Source: an archaeon (GTDB taxonomy: Archaea > Nanobdellota > Nanobdellia > Pacearchaeales > GW2011-AR1). From it: a stretch of 28,832 bases of DNA. Position 1 is the stretch's first letter; each line of letters starts with the position of its first letter. A model generated the notes under the pieces. That model ran no database searches and was not told where the DNA came from. It saw nothing but the letters and a program-made list of their open reading frames with translations. A program made the translations under genes and the position numbers. The stretch spans positions 1 to 28,832 of the forward strand of contig DAIENA010000004.1 in the NCBI GenBank assembly GCA_027341315.1, written 5' to 3'. This document shows, in pieces, positions 20,183-26,800 of this stretch.

Positions 20183-20746
20183 ATGGCGGAATATAATTTT
20201 AATCAAAGAAAAAATGACGTTTTAAATAAACTTGACAAGTCCTACGCCGGAAAATGGGATGAAAAAATTTCAGACCTTTGCAAAAAAATAAATTCTAAAA
20301 AAAATTATTACACCACCTCATCGTGTTCAGGCCGCGCCTTAGTTATGATTGATCAATTAAAGAAAGGCGCCGGACTTTTCGTCTGGACGACCCACAAAAA
20401 TTTTTCATTTGGAGAACTGAAAAACAGCGTCGAGAAATTTGAAGGCGGCGAACTTTTGAAGTTTAAGTGTGAGCCGCCGATTATTCATATTGTATGTAAA
20501 ACGTTAAAAGATGCCGAGAAAATTCTCGAAATGGGATTTCTTTCGGGCTGGAAAAATTCAGGAATAAAAAGCGTCAAAAACAACATTGTAGTCGAACTTC
20601 ACGGGACGGAAAAACTCGAATTTCCAATTTTTTCCGACGGTAAATTTTTAGTGGAAGACAAATTTCTAGAGCTTATAGTTGAAAAAAGCAACAAAAAATT
20701 AGAAAAGGGCTGGAAGATGATTGAAACCCTTACCAAGCCAATTTAA
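20183..20746 (+). CDS. taw3: tRNA wybutosine-synthesis protein Taw3 (TYW3 family)
   Basis: SAM-dependent N4-methylation step in making wyosine-type bases at position 37 of tRNA-Phe. The 187 residues have the TYW3 signature YYTTSSCSGR (42-51, with S47-C48-S49-G50-R51), KGAGLFVWTTH, PPIIHIVCKTLKDAEKIL and SGWKNSGIKSV. The protein has the normal length of the family (about 190-210). No other wyosine genes (taw1, taw2) are in the window. The ATG has a TATA element 26 bp upstream. Confidence 0.93.
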   Translation: MAEYNFNQRKNDVLNKLDKSYAGKWDEKISDLCKKINSKKNYYTTSSCSGRALVMIDQLKKGAGLFVWTTHKNFSFGELKNSVEKFEGGELLKFKCEPPIIHIVCKTLKDAEKILEMGFLSGWKNSGIKSVKNNIVVELHGTEKLEFPIFSDGKFLVEDKFLELIVEKSNKKLEKGWKMIETLTKPI

Positions 20747-20780
20747 CAACTTTTTTATAATAGGAATTCTTTTATTTTTA

Positions 20781-20999
20781 ATGGATAAAGAGGATATCCC
20801 AAGGTTTATCACTTCGAATCTTAAAAGGGGGCTCTCCATCGAAGAAATAAAAGAGCAGCTTCTCGCCCGCAATTTTTCGGATTATGACATTAGTTCTGCT
20901 TTTTCAAAGTTGAATCTTAAAGGATTTTCAAAAAAAGAAGAAACTACCCCCCCAAAAAAAACAGAATCCATTGAAGGCTGGGATGAAAATTTAAGCTGA
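20781..20999 (+). CDS. Small UBA-like helical protein upstream of ftsZ
   Basis: A 72-residue protein. The first 45 residues (MDKEDIPRFITSNLKRGLSI and on through DYDISSAF) form the three-helix pattern 'xxYIxxNLxxGxSxEEIKxxLLxxxFSxxDIxxAF'. I recall this as an N-terminal module in many archaeal proteins, and it resembles UBA/CUE domains. The remainder is polar and probably flexible, ending in GWDENLS. I start it at the ATG at 20781, where a TATA box (20750-20762) is 24 bp upstream; an earlier in-frame ATG lies inside taw3. It precedes ftsZ but a separate ftsZ promoter follows. Confidence 0.65.
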   Translation: MDKEDIPRFITSNLKRGLSIEEIKEQLLARNFSDYDISSAFSKLNLKGFSKKEETTPPKKTESIEGWDENLS

Positions 21000-21027
21000 A
21001 TAAATTTTTGAGTTTTTTTTCTTAAAC

Positions 21028-21042
21028 TAAATATATTTAAAG
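21028..21042 (+). promoter_or_regulatory. TATA element of ftsZ
   Basis: AAATATATTTAAAG, with an expected transcription start near 21062. That leaves an unusually long leader of about 58 nt, holding a hairpin and a Shine-Dalgarno. Confidence 0.55.
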
Positions 21043-21069
21043 TTAAATGAATTATTTTTTCGAGTAGGG

Positions 21070-21088
21070 AATCTTACGTAGTAAGATT
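21070..21088. promoter_or_regulatory. Perfect inverted repeat in the ftsZ leader
   Basis: aatcttac-gta-gtaagatt: two exact 8-bp arms around 3 nt. It can act as a dyad operator in DNA or a hairpin in the mRNA, ending 17 nt before GGAGG (21106-21110). Confidence 0.6.
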
Positions 21089-21105
21089 TTAATAAAACAA
21101 AAAAA

Positions 21106-21110
21106 GGAGG
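21106..21110 (+). promoter_or_regulatory. Shine-Dalgarno of ftsZ
   Basis: GGAGG, 9 nt before the ATG at 21120. It contrasts with the leaderless layout of most genes here and fixes the start. Confidence 0.7.
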
Positions 21111-21119
21111 AAAAAATTT

Positions 21120-22205
21120 ATGGTACTTGATTTTGCAAAAGAAGCAATCCAAAATGCGGAAACACACAGCATTAACTTCGATGAACTTAAGGCGGGTAAA
21201 GCTGCAATAAAAGTTGTCGGCGTCGGTGGATGTGGGTCAAACATGGTGACATGGCTTTTTAACAAAGGAATTAACGGAGCTACAATTTATGCTGCTAACA
21301 CAGATGCACTTCATCTTTCAGTTACCAAAGCCGACGAAAAAATTCTTTTAGGTAAGGAATTGACTCGTGGGTTAGGTGCTGGTGGAAAAGCAACCCGTGG
21401 AAGAGAAGCGGCTAAAGAGTCTTTAGTTGACCTTAAAAAATCTGTTTCAAGTTCAGATATGGTTTTTGTTCTCGCCGGAATGGGTGGAGGAACAGGAACT
21501 GGAGCTGCACCGGTTGTCGCACAATTAGCCAAAGAAACTGGAGCAGTTGTTATTGGTGTTGTTACAATGCCGTTTGAATCAGAAAAAGCAAGAATTGACA
21601 AAGCAGAATTTGGATTGCAGGAATTAAGAGAAGCAACAGACACTTGTATTGTTTTAGATAACAATAGACTTGTTGACATTGCCGGACAACTTCCATTGGA
21701 GCAGGCTTTCGCCGTTGCTAACGAATTAGTTAGTACAATGGTAAAAGGAATTGTTGAAACAATAACACTCCCATCTTTAATTAATCTTGATTACGCCGAC
21801 GTTTCTGCCATTATGAAAAATGGTGGTGTTGCTGTAATTGGAATTGGAGAATCGGATGCTGCTGACCGTGTGCAGGAATCAGTTAAGCAAGCCCTTACTC
21901 ATCCTCTACTTGATGTGGATTACAAAGGTGCAAGCGGAGCTTTAGTGCACATTACATGTGGTCCTGATTTGAAACTTGAAGAATTCGATGTTATTGGTAG
22001 AACTGTTTCAGAAAACTTAAGCCAAGACGCACAGGTTATTATCGGTGCAAGAATCGCCAAGGATTTTGTCGGAAAAGTACGTGTTATTACAATTATGACG
22101 GGAGTTAAATCTCCGTACGTACTCGGAAAAGATTTCGAAGAAACGACGATGGCATCAACCGGTTCAAAACATATGTCTGACTTAGGAATTGACATCTACG
22201 GATAA
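21120..22205 (+). CDS. ftsZ: Cell division protein FtsZ
   Basis: Tubulin-like GTPase that forms the division ring. The 361 residues have KVVGVGGCGSNMV (31-43), AANTDALHL, LGAGGKATRGREAA and the GTP-binding signature GGGTGTG (122-128). The T7 catalytic loop NLDYAD (N222, D224, D227) is complete, so GTP hydrolysis should work. The C-terminal tail after about 325 is short (TMASTGSKHMSDLGIDIYG). Whether it is FtsZ1 or FtsZ2 type cannot be settled from sequence alone here. It is the only gene in the window with both a structured leader and a strong Shine-Dalgarno, consistent with high or regulated expression. Codon choice is less A/T-biased and smoother than in neighbours. Confidence 0.98.
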   Translation: MVLDFAKEAIQNAETHSINFDELKAGKAAIKVVGVGGCGSNMVTWLFNKGINGATIYAANTDALHLSVTKADEKILLGKELTRGLGAGGKATRGREAAKESLVDLKKSVSSSDMVFVLAGMGGGTGTGAAPVVAQLAKETGAVVIGVVTMPFESEKARIDKAEFGLQELREATDTCIVLDNNRLVDIAGQLPLEQAFAVANELVSTMVKGIVETITLPSLINLDYADVSAIMKNGGVAVIGIGESDAADRVQESVKQALTHPLLDVDYKGASGALVHITCGPDLKLEEFDVIGRTVSENLSQDAQVIIGARIAKDFVGKVRVITIMTGVKSPYVLGKDFEETTMASTGSKHMSDLGIDIYG

Positions 22206-22239
22206 AAATTCTTGAAGAATTTATTTTTATTTTTTAATT

Positions 22240-22255
22240 TTTCCCTCGAGGGAAA
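22240..22255. terminator. Palindrome downstream of ftsZ
   Basis: tttccctcgagggaaa is a 16-bp exact palindrome behind T-rich sequence after the ftsZ stop. It could be a transcription end or processing site; function is uncertain. Confidence 0.4.
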
Positions 22256-22316
22256 CTTCGGGGGAAATTTTATCTTTTATGTTTTTAACGGTGCCTAAAC
22301 GGGTTTGGAAGTTTTT

Positions 22317-22440
22317 ATGAAGACGAAAGCGACGGCGGGAATGACGACGCGACGTCAGCATGACGGGACGGTGAATTCGGGGCGACGTGAAACGGGCGGG
22401 ACGTTTCGTCGACGGCCGGACGACGAAGATGGCGTATCGT
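22317..22440. other. GC-rich, hairpin-forming island, candidate structured RNA
   Basis: By my count 76 of the 120 bases 22321-22440 are G or C (63 %), in a strongly AT-rich window. In such genomes this usually marks structured RNA. On the plus strand CGAC(22383-22386), GT bulge, GAAACG(22389-22394) pairs with CGTTTC-GTCG(22402-22411). The same 22405-22411 can instead pair with CGACGAA (22421-22427), so the two hairpins exclude each other. A smaller hairpin is CGTCA/TGACG (22353-22365). A 42-codon plus-strand frame (22317 on) and a 73-codon minus-strand frame exist, but use CGN/GCG/ACG codons unlike genuine genes here. The rest of the 306-bp gap after ftsZ is AT-rich and contains only the palindrome and a TATA box. 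Confidence 0.45.
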
Positions 22441-22480
22441 GAGTTCATCTATGTCATTTTATAATAATTACAAATCGGAA

Positions 22481-22492
22481 GATTTAAATAGT
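22481..22492 (+). promoter_or_regulatory. TATA element of the 22512 gene
   Basis: GATTTAAATAGT, centred 26 bp before the ATG at 22512. Confidence 0.5.
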
Positions 22493-22511
22493 TTTAATTC
22501 TGAAAAAAATA

Positions 22512-22868
22512 ATGGAAAGAGAAAAAGTTTATTTATTAGGCTGGGAAGAAGTCAAAAGTGGAAAGGTTGTCCCCACTTATTGTGAAGAGTTAGAATTGGG
22601 AAATGTTTTCCCAAGAAAATACAATTTTCTTTTATATTCATTTGGAAATTTTAAAGAAGTTATTAGTTGTGTTGAAAACTTTGTAGCTTTTCAAGAGAAA
22701 TTTGTGCAAAAATTAGAAAAAGAAATAGGGTTTTATCCTCACAGCATGAACACCGGAAAAGCTTTGTTAGATAATAATCAAGAAAAATTAATGAAAGAAA
22801 AAGCGGAGATAATTGATTATATCATAAAACTTAATGAGGCTCTAGAGGGGATTAAATCAAACAACTGA
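22512..22868 (+). CDS. Orphan 118-residue protein
   Basis: No family recognised. The first half is beta-rich (MEREKVYLLGWEEVKSGKVV, ...PRKYNFLLYSFGNFKEV), and the second half is a long Lys/Glu helix (about 60-115) that may form a coiled coil. There are two cysteines (C24 and C52), no signal peptide and no membrane span. The leaderless ATG and codon use support a real gene. It is followed by another orphan with its own promoter; no functional context. Confidence 0.58.
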   Translation: MEREKVYLLGWEEVKSGKVVPTYCEELELGNVFPRKYNFLLYSFGNFKEVISCVENFVAFQEKFVQKLEKEIGFYPHSMNTGKALLDNNQEKLMKEKAEIIDYIIKLNEALEGIKSNN

Positions 22869-22893
22869 AATTATAATAAAAAATTAGAAGACA

Positions 22894-22906
22894 GTTTTAA
22901 TAAATT
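22894..22906 (+). promoter_or_regulatory. TATA element of the 22924 gene
   Basis: GTTTTAATAAATT, about 25 bp before the ATG at 22924. Confidence 0.45.
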
Positions 22907-22923
22907 TTAAGTGAAAATTAAAG

Positions 22924-23247
22924 ATGGACAAGTATTTAGCCAAAATAAGATATTATGAACTTGTAAAGAGTTTAAAAAGAATAGAAAAAAGAGATTTAAG
23001 CGGAGCTTTATCCATTGAAGACATAACCAAAATAAAAAACAAGTTTGAAACAATACAAACTAATTTACATTTAAAGTATACTAATTACCTAAACCGCGAA
23101 TATAAAAAAGAAGAAGCAATCACTGAAGGTAGATTTTTTAATGGTGGATGGGAAGGAGAAGGAAGAAGAACTTTTTCAAAAACAAATTCTCGTCCTAATT
23201 TACCAAAGAAAAAACAAATGTTGGAATACCTTGAGAGAAGGGTTTAG
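22924..23247 (+). CDS. Orphan 107-residue basic protein
   Basis: Unrecognised. A helical N-terminal two thirds (MDKYLAKIRYYELVKSLKRI onward) is followed by a Gly/aromatic turn EGRFFNGGWEGEGRRTF (about 68-84) and a basic tail ending LEYLERRV. Net positive charge suggests nucleic acid or ribosome contact, but this is only a guess. No signal peptide or membrane span. A well-spaced TATA element supports expression. Confidence 0.55.
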   Translation: MDKYLAKIRYYELVKSLKRIEKRDLSGALSIEDITKIKNKFETIQTNLHLKYTNYLNREYKKEEAITEGRFFNGGWEGEGRRTFSKTNSRPNLPKKKQMLEYLERRV

Positions 23248-23281
23248 AAAAGAATGTTATCTTACCCATTCAACGAAAAAT

Positions 23282-23869
23282 TTAATACCCTTCAGGTCCT
23301 CTTGATTCAATCTTTTCGATTTTTTTCATGCGATCGTTTAGCCATTCGTTAAAGTAAAGAATGTTATAAATGTCGGACTTGGGTTTCACTTCTTTTTTCT
23401 TTGAAATTCTTTTTTCTGCCGAGTACCCTATCGGAAACATCGCTTCAATGAAATAACCTTCCGGGATTTTCAAAACTTTTTTTACTTTCTCGTCGTTAAA
23501 GTGCCCTATCCAGCAAGTTCCAAGACCGAATTCTTCAAGACTCAAAAGAAAATTCTGTATCGCCGCGCCGGCCTGTTGGTGTGAAAAAGTTTCTCCTTTT
23601 TTCGGGAACGGGGTCGTGACGAGCACTGGGTCAGAAACAGCGGCGACGACGTACTTTGCGCCGGCGACGAAACTTTGCTCCGACCAATTTGCCAGTTCTT
23701 CGATTTTATTTTTATCGTCGACAATTAAAAACTTCATGTGAAAGATTCCGCCGGCCATAGGAGCATATTGCGCGCAATGAATAGACTCTATAATTTCTTT
23801 CCAATCGGGTTTTTTTGACGAAAACTTTCTTACGCTTCTCCTTGATTTAATCACATCAAACAATTCCAT
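23282..23869 (-). CDS. Nitroreductase-family flavoprotein
   Basis: Predicted FMN-dependent NAD(P)H oxidoreductase of the nitroreductase superfamily. From the ATG at 23869 the protein has 195 residues. The FMN-phosphate motif SRRSVRKF is near residues 9-16, with AQYAPMAGG at 33-41 and the core helix HQQAGAAIQNFLLSLEEFGLGTCWIG (about 99-124). The domain end is IPEGYFIEAMFPIGY. An upstream in-frame TTG at 23878 is a poorer start, because the minus-strand TATA box at 23890-23901 fits the ATG. Substrate unknown; relatives reduce nitro compounds, quinones or flavins. It diverges from the phosphatase-like gene at 23911, with overlapping promoters. Confidence 0.88.
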   Translation of the reverse strand: MELFDVIKSRRSVRKFSSKKPDWKEIIESIHCAQYAPMAGGIFHMKFLIVDDKNKIEELANWSEQSFVAGAKYVVAAVSDPVLVTTPFPKKGETFSHQQAGAAIQNFLLSLEEFGLGTCWIGHFNDEKVKKVLKIPEGYFIEAMFPIGYSAEKRISKKKEVKPKSDIYNILYFNEWLNDRMKKIEKIESRGPEGY

Positions 23870-23881
23870 GATATCCAAAGG

Positions 23882-23901
23882 AATTTAAGTTTTTAATACT
23901 T
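23882..23901. promoter_or_regulatory. Overlapping divergent TATA elements
   Basis: Rightward AATTTAAGT (23882-23890) is 25 bp before 23911. Leftward ATTAAAAACTTA (about 23888-23899, minus) is about 25 bp before 23869. The two promoters share DNA and may compete. Confidence 0.45.
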
Positions 23902-23910
23902 TATTGTTTT

Positions 23911-24477
23911 ATGAAACTTGAGATTTTATCTTTTGATGAGGCATTAAAGTTTATCCCTAAAAATAAAACTTACGGAATTAGAATATATGACTCAATTCCA
24001 AATACCCCTATTCCAGAATTAGTCCAAAGTAATAATTGGATAGCGATTAAAGAATATTTTTTTAATGATGGCTGGCCTCGGTCATGGAAAGAATATTCTT
24101 GGGTAGATAAAAATGATGAATATTTTAGCGGATTGTTGGATGAACCATGGAATAAATTTCATGAACGAAATCCTGGTTTAACTAAAGAAAGTTTTCTTGA
24201 CTATTTGGAATCCCAAGGGCACTATTCTGAAAGAGGAGATTTATTTAATGAAAAATTTGCCAGACAAATTTTATCAGATTATGAAAAGTTTGGGAATGGT
24301 GCAAAAACTATTTTAATTCATTGCAATCGCGGAAAAAATCGTTCACCTGCCGTCGGTAAAGCGATGAATGAAATTTATAGATGGAAAATTAATGATTTAG
24401 AGAAAAGATTTCCTTTGTATCGAAGATATATTTATAATTTAATGATTAAAGGAGGGGAAGAATTTAGAAAGAAATGA
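23911..24477 (+). CDS. CX5R phosphatase-like protein
   Basis: A 188-residue soluble protein. Its one clear signature is ILIHCNRGKNRSPAVGKAM. C138 and R144 form the C-x5-R phosphate-binding loop, preceded by a strand and His and followed by Ser, as in protein tyrosine and dual-specificity phosphatases. The upstream part (GIRIYDSIPNTPIPELVQS...) is unlike standard DSPs, and the general-acid aspartate cannot be pinned down; D90s-D110s region candidates are few. Possible roles are phosphoprotein or nucleotide/RNA 5'-phosphate dephosphorylation. It ends 14 bp inside the convergent mnmA gene. Confidence 0.72.
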   Translation: MKLEILSFDEALKFIPKNKTYGIRIYDSIPNTPIPELVQSNNWIAIKEYFFNDGWPRSWKEYSWVDKNDEYFSGLLDEPWNKFHERNPGLTKESFLDYLESQGHYSERGDLFNEKFARQILSDYEKFGNGAKTILIHCNRGKNRSPAVGKAMNEIYRWKINDLEKRFPLYRRYIYNLMIKGGEEFRKK

Positions 24478-25585
24478 CTCCCCCGCCCAAACATTTCGTT
24501 TTGTTATAAAGAACGATTGCCTGTCCTTCGGAAACGCCGGTAATTCCTTTTTCGAGTTCGATAATTATCTGGTTTTTTTGAAGAGTCATTGTCGACGGAA
24601 TTAATTCTCCCACCTGCCTGATTCGAGAAAAAACTTTTTTGTGTTTTAGAAATTCAAATTTGGTTTCATCAATTAAATGAAGAGTTTTAACTATTATTTT
24701 TTTTCTGTAAAGAATCGGATGGCCCTCCGGCGCCGCGACAAGAACATTTGTTTTAGCGTCTTTTTTTGCAACATACCATTTGCTCATTTTTTTTGTCGTC
24801 GGAGTTTTTCGTTCGACTTCAAAGCCGTATCGCGGTCCGAGTCTCTGGCCGATTGTATAAAAATAAATTCCATCATGAACGCCGATTACTTTTCCGTCGG
24901 GGTCAACAATTTTTCCTTTTTTCTTTTTTATTTTTTTTGAAAGAAAATCTTTTAGGTTAATTTTTCCAATAAAACAAATCCCGGTCGTTCCTTTTTTGTC
25001 CGCGTTTTGAAATTGATTTTTTCTGGCAATTTCACGAATTTTCTTTTTTGTTAAATTTCCGACGGGAAAAATTGTGTGGGACAGATCCTCCTGGCCTTGC
25101 CTGTATAAAAAATAAGACTGGTCCTTTGATTCGTCTTTTGACCGATGCAACTCAAAGCGTTTTCCTTTCTTTTTTATTCTCGCGTAATGTCCGGTTGCAA
25201 TCAGGTCTATTCCAGCCTTTTTTGCAGCTTTGATTAGTAGTGGGAATTTTATTTTTTCATTGCAGTCTATGTCCGGGTTGGGAGTTATTCCTATCCTGTA
25301 TTTTTTAAACATTTCATCGACGACAAGTTTCTTGTATTCTTTTTCAAAGTCTAAAGTTACAAAAGGAATTTCCAATTTTGTTGCAATTTTTATTGCGTGA
25401 TTTCTCTCTTCGACCCAGGCGCATTCTCCGGTGATCTTGTTTTTTGTGTCAGACCAATTTTTCATGAACGCTCCATAAACGTCGTATCCTTTTTTTTTCA
25501 AAAGGAGCGCCGCGACAGACGAGTCGACTCCGCCGGACATTGCGAGGAGGACTTTTGGTTTTTGTTTTTTTGAAAAGAGTTTCAT
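24464..25585 (-). CDS. mnmA: tRNA 2-thiouridylase MnmA, bacterial type
   Basis: Adds sulfur at C2 of uridine 34 in tRNAs for Lys, Glu and Gln. The 373 residues have the PP-loop MSGGVDSSVAALLLKKKGYD (16-35), C107 in TPNPDIDCNEKIKF and C203 in GTTGICFIGK. These two cysteines carry the persulfide and catalyse transfer in bacterial MnmA. GHYARI, DQSYFLY and YTIGQRLGPRYG are further family blocks, and a C-terminal beta-barrel ends in CLGGGVISF. Most archaea use Ncs6/TtuA-type enzymes instead, so this looks like a gene acquired from bacteria. The TATA element at about 25605-25615 (minus) is next to the tRNA-Asn promoter. Confidence 0.95.
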   Translation of the reverse strand: MKLFSKKQKPKVLLAMSGGVDSSVAALLLKKKGYDVYGAFMKNWSDTKNKITGECAWVEERNHAIKIATKLEIPFVTLDFEKEYKKLVVDEMFKKYRIGITPNPDIDCNEKIKFPLLIKAAKKAGIDLIATGHYARIKKKGKRFELHRSKDESKDQSYFLYRQGQEDLSHTIFPVGNLTKKKIREIARKNQFQNADKKGTTGICFIGKINLKDFLSKKIKKKKGKIVDPDGKVIGVHDGIYFYTIGQRLGPRYGFEVERKTPTTKKMSKWYVAKKDAKTNVLVAAPEGHPILYRKKIIVKTLHLIDETKFEFLKHKKVFSRIRQVGELIPSTMTLQKNQIIIELEKGITGVSEGQAIVLYNKTKCLGGGVISF

Positions 25586-25625
25586 GAGGATAATTGGAGA
25601 AATTTGCTTAAAAGAGTTTTGGAAA

Positions 25626-25637
25626 CCTTTAAATAAG
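25626..25637 (+). promoter_or_regulatory. TATA element of tRNA-Asn
   Basis: CCTTTAAATAAG, about 30 bp before the mature 5' end at 25662. Confidence 0.55.
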
Positions 25638-25661
25638 AAAATTCTTAAGGATTAATATCAG

Positions 25662-25777
25662 GTCCTGATAGCTCAGTTGGTAGAGCGAACGGCTGTTACG
25701 GAAAATCCTTGATTTACGTTCGAGGAATTTATTCCGCTGAAACCGTTAGGTCGAAGGTTCGAGTCCTTCTCGGGACG
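25662..25777 (+). tRNA. tRNA-Asn (anticodon GTT) with 43-nt intron
   Basis: Acceptor GTCCTGA/TCGGGAC; D-stem GCTC/GAGC with loop AGTTGGTA; anticodon stem AACGG/CCGTT; variable AGGTC; T-arm GAAGG TTCGAGT CCTTC; discriminator G, the asparagine identity base; no CCA encoded. A 43-nt intron (25699-25741) interrupts the anticodon loop at 37/38. The spliced loop is CTGTTAA, anticodon GTT. Bulges TA|C and AA|A with a flanking intron helix GGAA/TTCC (25700-25703 with 25732-25735) fit the bulge-helix-bulge form; the central helix has one T-T mismatch. The 3' end is repeated downstream at 25863-25881. Confidence 0.92.
25699..25741 (+). other. Intron of tRNA-Asn
   Basis: 43 nt at the canonical 37/38 position. 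It begins CGGAAAATCC and ends TTCCGCTGAA, with GGAA/TTCC pairing across it. Confidence 0.8.
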
Positions 25778-25780
25778 TTT
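25762..25780 (+). repeat. Direct repeat copy 1 (inside the tRNA-Asn 3' end)
   Basis: agtccttctcgggacgttt, identical to 25863-25881. It covers the end of the T-arm, the acceptor strand and three trailing bases. Confidence 0.85.
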
Positions 25781-25862
25781 CTTGTTTTGGACGAGAACCT
25801 CGGTTCGATGAGAAATTCTGGCGCCATTAATTACAAAAATTTCGGCGTCACGGATTTCGAGC
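25778..25862 (+). ncRNA. Structured spacer downstream of tRNA-Asn, candidate small RNA
   Basis: About 85 bp between the two copies of the tRNA end. GAAAT-TC-TGGCGCC pairs with GGCGTCA-CGG-ATTTC (about 25812-25858): a 7-bp stem with one G-T pair, an internal loop and five more pairs. A short CGAG/CTCG hairpin lies before it. The stretch is more GC-rich than its surroundings and ends in a T-run (25879 on), so it could be cotranscribed with the tRNA as a small RNA, or be a remnant of an integrated element. No guide-RNA boxes are clear. Confidence 0.35.
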
Positions 25863-25881
25863 AGTCCTTCTCGGGACGTTT
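25863..25881 (+). repeat. Direct repeat copy 2 (isolated tRNA-Asn 3' end)
   Basis: Exact copy of 25762-25780. The match continues upstream as TTCGAG with two extra bases, recalling a T-loop. No matching 5' half is present, so it is not a second tRNA. Confidence 0.85.
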
Positions 25882-25902
25882 TTATTTTTGTTAAAATAGA
25901 AT

Positions 25903-26409
25903 TTATTTTCTTTCTTTTAAACCCAAGTCAAGTACGGGATCTTCTTTTCTTTTTTCAAGACCTTTGTAAACATTTGCGTGTTTTGAACCCCGGACAATTT
26001 GTATGACTGCGTCAATTGCAAATTTTATTCTTTCAGGGTCGCCGATTATTCCAATTTCGTTTCCTTTTATTTCAAGGGAGCATTTTGTTAATTCGGAGAT
26101 TGCTCCGAGCGCTTTTCCGTTTTTTCCGATCACTCTTCCGCGGATTTTTTCGAGGTTTCCTCTTCTTGCATAATCTTTTATATTAATAACATCAAATTCC
26201 AATTCATGCTGTTTTATCGAGATTGCATCTGAAAAACTAAATCCTAAATTTAGCGCATCTATAACTTTTAGAGCGAAGTATTCGTCTTCTCCCGGTCCGT
26301 CGACGGAAACTTCTTTTCCGACGTTTGTTATTTTCACGTTTAGGATTTTTTCGAGTTTCTTTTTATTTTTTATTACTCTTACAATTTTGTCGCAAATTAT
26401 TGTTGCCAT
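25903..26409 (-). CDS. Dim2/Pno1-like KH-domain protein (aDim2)
   Basis: Archaeal relative of the eukaryotic 40S assembly factor Dim2/Pno1 (Krr1 group), which binds the 3' end of small-subunit rRNA. The 168 residues form two KH domains. The second carries the GxxG loop GRVIGKNGKALGAI (91-104, with G95-K-N-G98) and ends with IQIVRGSKHANVYKGLEKRK, a stretch characteristic of Pno1/Krr1. I start it at the ATG at 26409. The longer frame to 26511 would run into the aIF1A gene and adds a spurious basic leader, while a TATA box (26431-26440, ACTTATAACC on minus) fits 26409 by 26 bp. It lies just downstream of aIF1A. Confidence 0.88.
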   Translation of the reverse strand: MATIICDKIVRVIKNKKKLEKILNVKITNVGKEVSVDGPGEDEYFALKVIDALNLGFSFSDAISIKQHELEFDVINIKDYARRGNLEKIRGRVIGKNGKALGAISELTKCSLEIKGNEIGIIGDPERIKFAIDAVIQIVRGSKHANVYKGLEKRKEDPVLDLGLKERK

Positions 26410-26430
26410 TAGTTTTAGATAAAAAATAGA

Positions 26431-26440
26431 GGTTATAAGT
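26431..26440 (-). promoter_or_regulatory. TATA element of the Dim2-like gene
   Basis: ACTTATAACC on the minus strand, 26 bp before the ATG at 26409. It decides the start. Confidence 0.55.
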
Positions 26441-26462
26441 TTTTTGGAAGAGAAATTATTTC

Positions 26463-26780
26463 TTAAAATTCTTCGCTGTCTTTTTCGAGATATCCGTTTT
26501 TTCGAAGCCACGCGATTTGCGCCGGTTTGTATTTCAAAAGAATGTCACCTTTGGTGTTATCAAGCTCCCACGGTTCTATAATCACGACGTCTCCCGGCCG
26601 AAGCCAAAGTTCTCTTTTTAATCTTCCCGGAACTCTTCCGACCCGTCCTTTCTCGTCGAGACAATTAACTTTCATTTTATTTCCGCCGTATCTTTGTTCG
26701 ATTATTCCGATTACTTCACGTCCTCTCGGAAGCGGCGCACGGGTTATTCGCTCTTCGTTTTGATTTTCTTCCTGTTCCAT
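26463..26780 (-). CDS. eif1A: Translation initiation factor aIF1A
   Basis: OB-fold factor that binds the A site of the small subunit during start selection. The 105 residues carry the family core: RAPLPRGREVIGIIEQRYGG (about 14-33), NCLDEKGRVGRVPGRLKREL, WLRPGDVVIIEPWELDNTKG and GDILLKYKPAQIAWLRKNGY. Length is typical. The acidic N-terminal and C-terminal tails match other archaeal aIF1A. A TATA box at 26801-26810 (ACTTATAAAC on minus) is 26 bp upstream. The neighbour downstream on the same strand is the Dim2-like KH gene, a ribosome-related pairing. Confidence 0.96.
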   Translation of the reverse strand: MEQEENQNEERITRAPLPRGREVIGIIEQRYGGNKMKVNCLDEKGRVGRVPGRLKRELWLRPGDVVIIEPWELDNTKGDILLKYKPAQIAWLRKNGYLEKDSEEF

Positions 26781-26800
26781 AAATTTGAAAAGAAAATTTT

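Noticed and set aside
21311..22195. Long minus-strand frames inside ftsZ
   Set aside because: Antisense to a fully conserved FtsZ; no starts or motifs.
22227..22448. 73-codon minus-strand Arg-rich frame and 42-codon plus-strand frame in the GC-rich island
   Set aside because: CGN-type arginine and GCG/ACG codons are unlike the AGA-dominated genes here; structure fits RNA better. Kept only as a finding.
25782..25881. Second tRNA gene after tRNA-Asn
   Set aside because: Only the T-loop-like and acceptor 3' parts repeat; no acceptor 5' strand, D-arm or anticodon arm can be drawn.
26410..26511. 34-residue N-terminal extension of the Dim2-like protein
   Set aside because: It overlaps aIF1A, is not KH-like, and the TATA box at 26431-26440 fits the ATG at 26409.
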